This document shows, in pieces, positions 43,254 through 53,135 of a DNA stretch of 64,000 nucleotides. Source of the stretch: Trichaptum fuscoviolaceum (lineage: Eukaryota; Basidiomycota; Agaricomycetes; Hymenochaetales; Trichaptaceae); NCBI GenBank assembly GCA_910574455.1, contig CAJSYZ010000004.1:2791528-2855527 (forward strand). The letters are read 5' to 3'. The stretch's first letter is position 1. Each line of letters starts with the position of its first letter. Below the pieces are notes generated by a model that was given only the letters and a program-made list of their open reading frames with translations, made no database searches and was not told the origin of the DNA. Made by a program: the position numbers and the translations under genes.

Positions 43254-43515
43254 TGTTGAAGTGACTTATTCCTCTCTATTTATCTCTTCTTATTGTTCTT
43301 TACATTTATTCATTACTTCATTCACGGACTCTTAGTACACTAGCGTGGGAACATTTAACCCCCTAAGAAAGTAACATATATACTGCAGTGATACGTCCCT
43401 GTGCACCTTTAGCACTTACACTATCACTGCAGGTATGTAATTATTATATGTTAGATTTAGAATACAGCACTTACACTATCACTGCAGACTCTGTCTTGGA
43501 AGTGTGCCGTTTACA
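43254..43515 (+). repeat. Copia B2 3' LTR
   Basis: 262 bp, preceded by the polypurine tract CAGGGGGGAG (43244-43253). It ends 112 bp before the ATG of the next host gene and could supply promoter or terminator activity to it. Confidence 0.95.
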
Positions 43516-43627
43516 TAGTGTTCTCGATTGGGTCGGTAAAGCTTCCTCAGCGAAATTTTAAACGGTGCGCTGAGTCCTCACTTTCTTTCCTCCTCAACAC
43601 ATTCTCACTGTACTGCTCTTGCTCGCC

Positions 43628-44763
43628 ATGGAATCCCCTTCGCGCGAGTTCAAGGAAGACACTCTTCGAGGGCCTGAGGACCATGCAACACATACGATTG
43701 CAGATGAAAACGGCTGGCTTGTTCGTCTGTTAGTCTTCGGGTTACGCGTCTTCTTGGTTCTCTTCGTCGCATTTGCTCGTGCTGTGGTTATTGTCGCGGG
43801 TGATAAGATACCGGACACTCTCTTCGACCAAGTCAACCCTGCCGCCGTCTCTGGGAATCCTTCTTCGCCGCAAGTCGATAGTAGTTTGGGTTCATTGGAA
43901 GCTCCGCAAGCTACGGCGACGTCTGCTCCTCTTCAAGGGTATTATGTAGTTTTCATTGGACGAGATGTTGGGTACACGACCAGCAGGTGAGCATTGGTTT
44001 TCTTTGTTCATAATTGCACTTTACTCATCTACTATCATCTGTTCTAGCACGCTCATGTCAAGTCTCGTGAGTGGTGTCCCAAACAACCACTCGCAAAAAT
44101 TCAACACCTTTGGCAAGGCTGTCCACGCTTACACAGAAGCTGTTCAACATGGCAACGTCCGTCGAGCTCGGACTGTCATCCGACCATCAGGACATGTGTA
44201 AGTCGGCTTAGCTTTAACTTTAATTTACTCACTGATGTCTTTTTCGCTTCATCAGGGAATTCGCATACGAGTACTTGAGCGTCTCCGCGGGCATACACAA
44301 TCTCGATATGCCCAACACGACCCCCCATTCCTTAGCACTCGCCACCCCTCCATCCAGCCAACTGCCACCCACCGCTTCCATCACCGAGACATGTGTAGAT
44401 CAGCGGGTCGAGCCTCTAGCACCAGTCGGCGAGTCTAGCGTCGGCGAGTCAAATGGTCTTGTCATGCCTGAATGGCACTGGTCTATGGTCAACGCTCGCG
44501 AGGCAAGTGCTGATACTGTTATTATCTCCACTGCTCCACTATCGACACCCGTCAATGAGACATCTCAGATCCCAAGCTCGGCGACCGTCATAGTCTTGGA
44601 AAGCGATGACGATTTGGCGAACTTGTCGATACTTGCAAATAATTCGAACGTTTCGACGCACAGCGCACACTCTTCGGACGCCTACTATACGGATAAACGG
44701 TATGATAAAACATTCGCAGCTTACATCGAGCAGGAGGAAAGCAATGCAGTCGATGTAGAGTAG
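43628..44763 (+). CDS. Protein with RNase H1 N-terminal (viroplasmin-like) domain and a hydrophobic segment, 338 aa, 3 exons
   Basis: Exons 43628-43986, 44048-44197 and 44256-44763 (introns 61 and 58 nt, GT-AG) give 339 codons including stop. Residues about 31-57 are strongly hydrophobic (LVRLLVFGLRVFLVLFVAFA), a likely membrane helix. Residues about 105-155 match the RNase H1 N-terminal / caulimovirus viroplasmin fold that binds RNA-DNA hybrids: YYVVFIGRDVGYTTS, a variable loop, then FNTFGKAVHAYTEAVQHG. The RNase H catalytic domain is absent; the rest is Ser/Thr-rich and acidic. Standalone copies of this domain are common in Agaricomycetes (family knowledge), but pairing with a membrane segment is unusual. 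Start codon chosen as the first ATG in frame with Kozak-like GCCATGG. Copia B2 lies just upstream. Confidence 0.8.
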
Positions 44764-47156
44764 TCTGTTTTTTCGTTTACGATGCGTGTTTCCGAAGCAC
44801 GCAGACTTCGTTTGTTTGCCCCTTCCTTAGTCTCATGTCTTCTTGATCTTGTAGTGCCCCTGTTCCCGTTGCTTGGCGCTGAAGCTGCTATTGAAGTAGC
44901 TACGATATGCAATCCCCGTTTTCTCAATTTCTGTCTTGCCGTTATGTTCTTTCACACAGAAACCTTTTCTTGAACTTCGTGTACCATTTGTAGTTAAATG
45001 ATTATTTCTTGACAAATGCTGCTATTGCATGTTTAGTTTGAAATGTGTACGGTTCAGTTGACAATTAATTGATCAATTTCAGTCCTCTGAATCCCAGGTC
45101 TGTTGTGTGTGATACGAGTCGATTTTGGTTTTGGATCCCCTTGCGCATGAAAAAAAGGCCTTGAACACAACATGTATTTGTAAGAATAGTAACGAAAACT
45201 TGAAGTTTGAGCAAACACTTTCTCTGAGCAATCCATGCCATATTGGCATTGGATGCATTACTACGACTTTTTCACTTCAAGCCAAATTAGCGAGTGCATC
45301 TGAGCTGTGGTTATCTCACGAGTTTGAGACTTTGAGTCACTGGAGTATTATATGATAGATTGAGCCCAATCTGAGAGGCAGTCAATCTATTCACAGTCTA
45401 TACATTCAATGCAAACTGTAGAGCGTAATTCACATTGCAAATGTATGTACAGACAAACATAGAGTAGCACAAATTTCATGTCACAAGAAGCACACATGGT
45501 TCGGGACTTGATAAACATGTTTGACAATGCACTTCTCTTGCAAGTAGATACCGAAAAGACTAGTCAGTGAACTACCATGCAATGTGGTGTCAACAATGAA
45601 TCGACTTACCAGATTAATGGATCGAGGTAATCCATGTATTGGCCCTACGTGAAGTGATTTCGCAATGGACAACTTGTAGCATATAGGTGACATGACTTAC
45701 CACGAACTTGATCCCATGCAACACTCCGCATTTCCATATGTTTACTTACTTCACTAACTGATTAGCGTAAAACCATGGAGCTCAGTTGTAATGTATCCCA
45801 TAGATAGTATCTACACTTTCTGTCAGCATTGAGCTATTGATCTATGGGAGAAATCACAACATAGAGTTACAATAGAAAGATGTACCTACAAAGACCACTT
45901 CATGTCAACTCCGTACTCCGAGTGCAAGTTCTAACGCATTCGGCCACTCGCCATTATCTATAGCATTTGCGTCCATCACGATAATGCAACATATCACACC
46001 GAGAGAATCCGAGGGGTTTGAGGCATGTCTCAAACTTGCAGGAAAAGAAGTAAGTGTAAGTTCAAGATAGGTACTAGTCGAACATTAACATACATACATA
46101 CATAGTTTCGACTCGAGGTGCATTCGAATCAAGTAGAAATGCCAACTTCAAACCATTTCCGTGCTCATTGCTATCTTTGCCATAGTCCCGTAAGAATGAT
46201 TCCTCTGCATCTCTCTACCCTTCAGACTTGTCGATCATGAACATCAACATGAGCTACACATTCCACCGGTGCACTACACCTCTGCTCAAGTGTCAATCAT
46301 GTCTTTAGTAAGTGATTATGTGTTTGAATATACTTATCAGTATAGATAGCCCCTCGGAACCTGAATTCCATGGTTATACTAACTTTATTGATACCTCATT
46401 ATGGAGTAGAGCGACGGAGAATGCAGGGTGTGACCAAACTTGAAGAGTAGGCTGGAGGGTTGCCAGTCGGTCGTTCTTCAGTATTAGCACTGTAAGTAGA
46501 TTCTAACATTCTCAATCACTTTAGTTTCTTCTAATATGAATTAAAAGCAGATGTAGTAGCTCACCTTTATCATCATGGATAAGGAAGGATGTTGGCGTTC
46601 GTGTCCAGCATGCGTATCTTGAAAGTACGGCATTCAGAAAGCTTCCACGAACGCAAGAAGCACACCAAAGACCGTTAGTATATTCAAAATGACCATAATG
46701 ATATTATGTCCTACCGAGATTAATTTGATGCAAGGTCGAGGAGGAAGAAGGAGTGTTGCAGTTGTTCGAGTACGCGATGCAAGACTTTCAACTTCAACTT
46801 TCAACGTACGTCACTTGTAAATGTTAGTGATTGGATCAGTGATCGAATCAATTAGCTTATCAACCATATCTAGAAAGGCCCGGTCGTCAACTTGAAGGAC
46901 CCTGTCAGGGACAACTTGAATATAATAATAGCTCACGATTTGCACATGGCGCGACACGTCTTCGATTTCAAGGATAGGCATACCCATCCCTTCCAGAGAT
47001 CCAGAGAAGACCACCAGCATCATCTCTAAAGCGAAACTCAGTATGACAGTAGTACGTCAATCCATCGTCCGAGGCCGTTGTATTTTCACTCACATTTAAC
47101 ATTGCTTTTCTCTTAGCCGATGGGAGACTCCAGCACAACACCCAGATTCGACTCGG
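44764..47156. other. Gene-poor stretch
   Basis: No convincing gene in about 2.4 kb. It includes the 3' flank of the viroplasmin-domain gene and AT-rich unique sequence. A 70-codon minus-strand frame at 46811-47023 has protein-like composition but no start context, splice partners or recognised motif, so it is not called. Confidence 0.5.
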
Positions 47157-47614
47157 ATGGCGCCCCGCAAATTCGCAAAGCTGTCCAGCATTTCGACCTC
47201 GCGTGAAGCCTTCCCCGACACAGATGATGAAGATCAGCCCAACAAGCATGCGACCGAACGGGTCAAGCTCACTTCGCGTTTAGTTGACAGGGATGTTCGT
47301 GCCAGTTTTCGCGTCGGAAAGAAAACACGATTCACTGAAGACGACGAAGAAATCGAGATTCCATCGTACCCCTTCTCTATCAGCAGTGCGCAAAGTCAGA
47401 ATTTTGCCGCCTGGATCAACTCTACGAATGGCAAGCAGGATCTCACTTCAACCGGAGACTACGACGACTACGACTGCGACTACGACTACGACTACGACGT
47501 AGTCTCACCTTCCGGAAGAAATACCAATCCCACCGATGGTATCGAAAGTGATGGAGGCTCCACCAACGATGAGGCTGATGAGGCTCCGATGGAACACGAC
47601 ATTGCAGACTATGT
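47157..47614 (+). pseudogene. Host-type ORF truncated by copia B3
   Basis: Opens MAPRKFAKLSS and runs 152 codons of charged, Ser/Thr/Asp-rich sequence, including a GDYDDYDCDYDYDYD run, until the LTR of B3 begins at 47615; the frame then reads a few LTR codons. No family recognised. The 3' part of the gene is not found on the other side of B3. It could be a broken gene or a first exon whose partner was lost. Confidence 0.5.
47458..47500 (+). repeat. GACTAC-type tandem microsatellite
   Basis: Imperfect tandem (GACTAC)n encoding alternating Asp-Tyr inside the 47157 ORF; in-frame hexamer expansion is tolerated. Confidence 0.85.
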
Positions 47615-47876
47615 TGTTGAAGTGACTTATTCCTCTCTATTTATCTCTTCTTATTGTTCTTTACATTTATTCATTACTTCATTCACGGACTCTTAGTACA
47701 CTAGCGTGGGAACATTTAACCCCCTAAGAAAGTAACATATATACTGCAGTGATACGTCCCTGTGCACCTTTAGCACTTACACTATCACTGCAGGTATGTA
47801 ATTATTGTATGTTAGATTTAGAATATAGCACTTACACTATCACTGCAGACTCTGTCTGAGAAGTGTGCCGTTTACA
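47615..47876 (+). repeat. Copia B3 5' LTR
   Basis: 262 bp. Substitutions include ATTGTATG and ATATAGCAC, but the hairpin arm, both TATCACTGCAG arms and the GTATGT site are unchanged. Confidence 0.93.
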
Positions 47877-49357
47877 GGTTATGAGCCTTGGGCAGTAGCC
47901 CAAGTGAAAACTTCAACAACACCCCTTCTCAACCTCCTCAGCAATCCTCCCACCGCTTTCGGACGCTTTTCCGACACATCCATTGATCGGATTTCGCTCT
48001 AATTTGGAGGATACATTGTTGGAACTGGAAGGATTGGTTGTACGAAGTTTCAGGGCTATCGGTGTAGTTCTTGCCGTTCTACATCACTTTTAGTGCTCAC
48101 CATATTGGCATTGAGTCTCCCCCTCATTCCTCAACATCCGTCGATTCGTTCGCGCTCTCCTTGCGCACACACGTCGTTCTACACTAGGACACACACCTCA
48201 CGAAGTTTCGAACGTGTTGGAGAAGATTTGGGGCTTCTAGACTGTTATCAGTGTCAGACCTCACCCTCATCATCCATTTTCGCCCCCTCTTCGACGATTG
48301 CCGAACAACCACTGGGCCGATCTCTGCGCGCAGACCACCATTCTCTTCTGCTCGACGCACCCTTTCCATACGTGCAACAATCGCGCCGATCCGTTGAGTT
48401 TTGAGCTCACAGCGGCCTTGTTGGTTCGACATCTCCACCACTACACTTTCCCCTTGTGGCCGAAAACATCGCCCATAACTCGGGCTTGATTCAAGCCTTC
48501 ACCAAACCGAGACCACCCTCATCTTCGTCTTCTCGAGGGCTTTCCTATCGCCCAACTCTCGCTCGATTCGGCGCAAAACTCATCAATCGCCGGCACTATC
48601 TTCGGGACAGCTAGGGTATCAGTAACAGTTGATAGCTCGCCGCCTGCACTCCCCATTTGGGCTGCACTTTCATCTGCTGCTTGCTTACTCTGGTTATTCC
48701 TGGGGCTTGCCCATATCTCCGCATCCACGGAGGCGATTCGCTCGCGCATAGCACCGTTGTGCTCAGCGCTTTGAGCCCATACAGGACGTGCATAGCGCGT
48801 TCCTTGTTTCCCATCGCACGCGACAGTGTGTCACGTCTTGCAATCAGTGCAAGCACTAGTGTGGTATTGTTTCTGCATTTCAAGGGTTATTTCCCTGCCT
48901 GCTTCACATTCCTACGACTGCAAAAGCTCGCCCCCCGGCCTTTGTTCGCCGGTTGTGACTTGTTCACTTAAGCTTAGAGCCTCTTTGCATCAGCGGTGCC
49001 TGCGGGGTCTTTCATTAGACCGACAGACCAGCACTGTCTAGCGGACACTGTGACTGCATTACTCCTCTACACAAAGAAGCACCTGTCCAGGGCGGCCCCC
49101 ATACCGTACCCTGTCATATCTCACGCACGTGAACTCACCCCAGGGGATCCGTGCAAGTGAGCCTTCGTCCACGTGAAGGCTCATTGAGTTTGACGGCTCT
49201 CACTGTGTGTGGATAGTAGTGCAGCAGCATTGCACATCCATCGCCTTGATACTGCCTCCAATACACAGCCATCTTCTATCTGCACTGTGCAGACAGACCA
49301 CTGCTCCGTCCTCAACCCTATCCTATTCCTTTGCTCACTCCACTGCACGCTCACACA

Positions 49358-50006
49358 ATGACTATGCACAACAACTCTAAGTCAGCCTCGCGCCGCCGTA
49401 AGCTCAAGTGCACCTTCTGCACCTGCCTTGGTCACCATTACACCAAGTGCTACAAGCGCCAAGATGCCCTTGCAGACATCATTGCTCGTGATAGCCTTAC
49501 TGCTGTTGGTAGCAAAGACAAGGATATGGGAACCGCTGCTGCTAAAGCAAAGGATCCCGAGATCTCATTCTCGGAAGGCATAAATCACATGCAGGATACA
49601 ACTGCCTTCGACTCTGCTCTCTCCATGACTGCGTCCACCAAGTGGATCGTTGACACAGGCGCCACCAGCCACATGACACCCCATCGAGACTGGTTTACTG
49701 AATATCAGCCATACCGCACGTCAATCCGCCTTGCTGACAACCATATTGTCTACTCTGCAGGCGTTGGCACAGTTACATTTCAGCCCATCATTGATGGCAA
49801 ACCAACACGGGAGTTAGCATTCTCTCGGGTGCTTCATGTGCCTGACCTACAGAACAATCTCTTGTCGGCCCTGTTCCTCTCTCGCTCCAAGCAATTCACC
49901 ATCATCATCAACAACCACTCCATACTCTTCCAGCGCAACAAACAGACACTCTTCACCGCAACGGTCAATCACAATCACACTGCCACTCTCAATGGCCATG
50001 TTATTA
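49358..50006 (+). pseudogene. Copia B3 pol fragment (zinc knuckle and protease only)
   Basis: Frame identical to the first 216 codons of B2 pol (knuckle, DTGATSH protease). At 50007 it enters unrelated sequence and stops at about 50122. Integrase, RT and RNase H are missing. Confidence 0.92.
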
Positions 50007-50691
50007 CATCAGGGAAACTTCCTTTTGCTTACGGCGACTGGCGCGTCCTGGCGCGCCCTGAAGCTTTCTTAAATGGGTCGAAGCGCTGCCACGCCTGCCT
50101 GAAGGGTTGTCTGGCTGCCTGATGGCCTTAAAACACGGCGTTTCAGGATAAAATCAGTGCAAAAGGAGGGGAATTGTACATCAGGCGGCAAGCCAGGATT
50201 AAGTGAGGTTTAAGCACCGGCATGCCAGTGGGCAGTTCAAGTGCAATGGTAAGTGCAACATAAGTGCATCAGTTTCGAAACGGAAGTTCTCCAAATTGGA
50301 TGTCATCACTCAACTTTGATGCTGTGTATCATTGCACTTACCAACTTGAATACATATTATATCTGATAAACACATGCCAGCAATATGATATTTCTAATCT
50401 TTCATAGTAAAGTAAAATGTTTGTTCTGGTGGAAGCGAGAAAACAATTTGCACTTGAAGGAGCACCGCTACTACTACTACTAGAGTAGTACTAGCCTGAG
50501 TCATGCCTGTGTCGATTTAAGTTGTTGTGGAAATTTTGAAAAGTCAAGCCCTGAATCATAGAGAGAGACTGGAAGATGGTAGACTACTTGTAAGTGAATA
50601 AACAGTGCTGAGGCAGGAAGTTATACATACCCTAGCATTTTTTGAACGAACCTCACACCTCTCATAACAACCGACGCTGCCACTAGTAGCG

Positions 50692-50976
50692 TCAGAATTC
50701 TCCGAGTCTATCGTATACTGTAGGAAACAAAGGGTCAGCTTTCATTCTGTACTGAGATAGTAAACGGCTTGAATCACCTTTGTCAATCGCGTCCTCTTCG
50801 TCCAACTCGCGCCTTCCTCCGACTCGGACTCCGCAATTAGACATAAATGCTGCTATGAAGCGCAGGATAAAGGTTATAATGTTGAGTAGCATGACAGTTA
50901 ATGATCGCGCGAGCATAGGATATTTAGCAAAGAGATATTTTGTCCTCCTTTTATAACTTGAAGCTGTTTGAACCAT
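50692..50976 (-). CDS. Possible small protein with one hydrophobic segment (94 aa)
   Basis: Frame starting MVQTASSYKRR, with a central hydrophobic stretch (VMLLNIITFILRFIAAF) and a charged C-terminus. It has the look of a single-pass membrane peptide but no family, no neighbour support and no duplicate in the window. Could be chance. Confidence 0.22.
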   Translation of the reverse strand: MVQTASSYKRRTKYLFAKYPMLARSLTVMLLNIITFILRFIAAFMSNCGVRVGGRRELDEEDAIDKGDSSRLLSQYRMKADPLFPTVYDRLGEF

Positions 50977-51097
50977 TCTTCTGGATTATTCGAAAGAGCG
51001 CTCACCGCCCACCGCCTGCGAGTCCGAGTCACACTGCGCAGCGCTCTGATTCTGATGGAAGAGAATAAATCCGCTTTAGTACGAAATCAAGTAAAGT

Positions 51098-51465
51098 TCA
51101 TCTTGAAGTCGTCTTCTTGATTTCATTACTCTGAAGAAGCATTGGGAGACTTTGTTATATCTGATTTCCGAAGTTGATCCGGAAAAAAGAACTCACAAAA
51201 TTTTAAGAGATCGAGTCACAGTCATCTTGAAGCTGTCTTCATTTCTCTGAAGAAGCATTGTGAAGACTTTGTGATATTTGATTTCCGAGGAGACGGAAAA
51301 AAGGAACTCACGAAATTTTAAGAGATCGAGTCACAGTCATTTTGAAGCTGTCTTCATTTCTCTGAAGAAACATTTAAAAACTTCGTGATACCTGATTTCC
51401 AAGGACTCGGAATCGGTAACGGAAAGAAGGAACTCACGAAATTTCAAGAGATCGAGACACATTCA
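51098..51465. repeat. Three tandem units of about 115-124 bp
   Basis: Units begin TCATCTTGAAG (51098), TCATCTTGAAG (51222) and TCATTTTGAAG (51337). They share CTGAAGAAGCATT, TGATTTCCGA, GGAA(A)n(G)AACTCAC and AGAGATCGAG blocks with increasing divergence in the third. Non-coding. Confidence 0.85.
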
Positions 51466-52662
51466 AACTGTTTCAAGCCCACTCAGGCTAGCACTCCTCC
51501 TCGTCCACCACACTTTCTATCTTCGCCTCTTGGGTCCGAGTCTGCGGCTGTCCGCCTTAAAGCACGCCTTCTTTTGAGTGACCGGGGAACCGCGGAGGGG
51601 GGTGGTGCGACAACTTTCCAATCGCCTACTAAACACTGAGTCTTTCAACGTTCGAGCTCAGGTAATTTCGTTCCTCGTCTGGGCCTGTAATTCCGAGCGA
51701 TAGCGAGGTTGTGTAGTTCGCCCACGTCGCCGTAGGTTTCTTGGGCTTCCTCGAGGAAAACGGTGGAGGAAGTACAAGTTCAACAATACAGCCTGAGGTG
51801 GGTGTAAAAAGCGGTGACTCAACTTGCCACTGGCAGTGAAGTGACACTGGCAGTCACAGGATACCTTCCTATGATTTTGGCTGTGCGCTCACTGGCACTG
51901 GCACCAAGGCTGCCACTGCCAGTGCAGTGGCAGCAGGCTGAGCTAAAATCTATGCTCTTGTTCACTTTTTCCTGCCTCATTTTCTCGATATTATCTCAAA
52001 AACTTATATGATATCCATACTTCTATCACTATGCAGTTCTTGAGACCTCAAATGTGATGGTAAAGTGCTTTAACACCCTTCTGTCCTTCAAGTTCATGAG
52101 GGGTAACGTGTGACAAATTAAGTAGTAGTCACTGGCAGGCTGTAGCTTCAACAAGTTCGAAAACGAAGCTGCTCAGGCTGACGTTTGTCAGTGCCAGGAC
52201 CAGCAGAGATGATGTCGCGTGCACTGAAATAGTATGTAGTACGAAGCCTATCATCATGATGGTACATATGAGTTGTGGTTCCTTGGATTGCATTCATATT
52301 TACTCACCTTTTCTATCCACTCTATTTCATGTTTCTCCGAGTCTTCAGGAGGTCCTTCAAGTTCTTTCTTCGCCGTTCCCCATCCTTCAAGTTGTACAGA
52401 CCTCGTACATATCTATCCCTATTTCCTTTATGCCGTAAACCATCTTCATGCTGCCTCTTCGTGCATCGTCTACAATATATATATCTCACAGTATTTGCAG
52501 AAATGTATCTTATGATAAACCCACTACTATAGCAGTATTACTCGAACATGGTGGTAGTTCGGTACCGGAGCCTGAGGAGGGTCAGAGTCCACTGCCACTG
52601 GCAGTGGCAGCCTGAGCTTCAACTTGAACGATGGCAATGCATCATGATCCGACTTGGAGGCT

Positions 52663-52725
52663 GAGTCGTATGACTCCGCAACTTGAACTTTCCGTGTCCC
52701 CTTCAAGTTTAACTTCCAACGTTGT
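52663..52725 (+). repeat. 63-bp dispersed repeat, copy 1
   Basis: Identical to 57005-57067, starting GAGTCGTATGACTCC and ending CCAACGTTGT. Upstream similarity extends to a shared GGCAATGCATC. At copy 2 the Gypsy LTR begins at the end of the repeat. Confidence 0.9.
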
Positions 52726-53135
52726 TACGCATACAATGATTCAAGACCATGATTATACAGCCTGAAGTTCAAGTGGCTTCATCTTGAAGTAATAAGCAAT
52801 AATTCCCCATAAACTTCAAATCAGGGCCCATCCGCCGAGGGAAGACGATCCTCCAACTGTCCGAGTCCAAGTCGCGAATCATGTCACTAGAACAAGTACA
52901 AGTTCAAGTTATCACTGGCTACTAGCTAGCAGTATACTTCAAGTTCACGGATGGGAAACCACACTTGCAATATCATTCCCATTTCCTCAAGTCATACATG
53001 TACTACCACATAAAGCGCACGCCAAAGGCCATCAAACACAGAGCAGGAAACAAACGTACGAATACGCAACACCATCGCATGAGAATAAGAAAAGAGCTCC
53101 ACTAATTACTACTATAGGAGTTGAGAGGAGCATCG

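Larger units (their letters stand above)
37713..43515 (+). mobile_element. Ty1/copia LTR retrotransposon, family B copy B2, intact pol
   Basis: LTRs 37713-37973 (261 bp; one base lost in CTCTGTTTGG) and 43254-43515 (262 bp) with duplicated target TAGTG (37708-37712 and 43516-43520). The internal region matches B1 almost base for base and has an open pol frame. The single LTR difference implies a recent insertion. Confidence 0.96.
47615..50006 (+). mobile_element. Copia family B copy B3, 3' truncated
   Basis: 5' LTR 47615-47876 (262 bp, several substitutions relative to B1/B2), then leader and the start of pol. Homology to B1/B2 stops after GGCCATGTTATTA at about 50006. No 3' LTR follows in the window. 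Older than B1/B2 by LTR divergence. Confidence 0.93.
50007..53135. other. Repeat-spotted region without a firm gene
   Basis: No recognisable family. It contains a three-unit tandem repeat (51098-51465), scattered CACTGGCA/TGCCAGTG palindromic motifs (51831-51950, 52585-52610), frequent TTGAACTTGAAG-type motifs and a 63-bp dispersed repeat (52663-52725). One possible small membrane ORF is listed separately. Confidence 0.5.

Noticed and set aside
46811..47249. Minus-strand frames of 70 and 93 codons beside the 47157 ORF
   Set aside because: Partly antisense to the plus-strand ORF and without start or splice support or known motif.
49181..49369. 62-codon minus-strand frame before copia B pol (also at 26956 and 39277)
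   Set aside because: Repeated in each B copy only because the DNA is repeated; no protein features.
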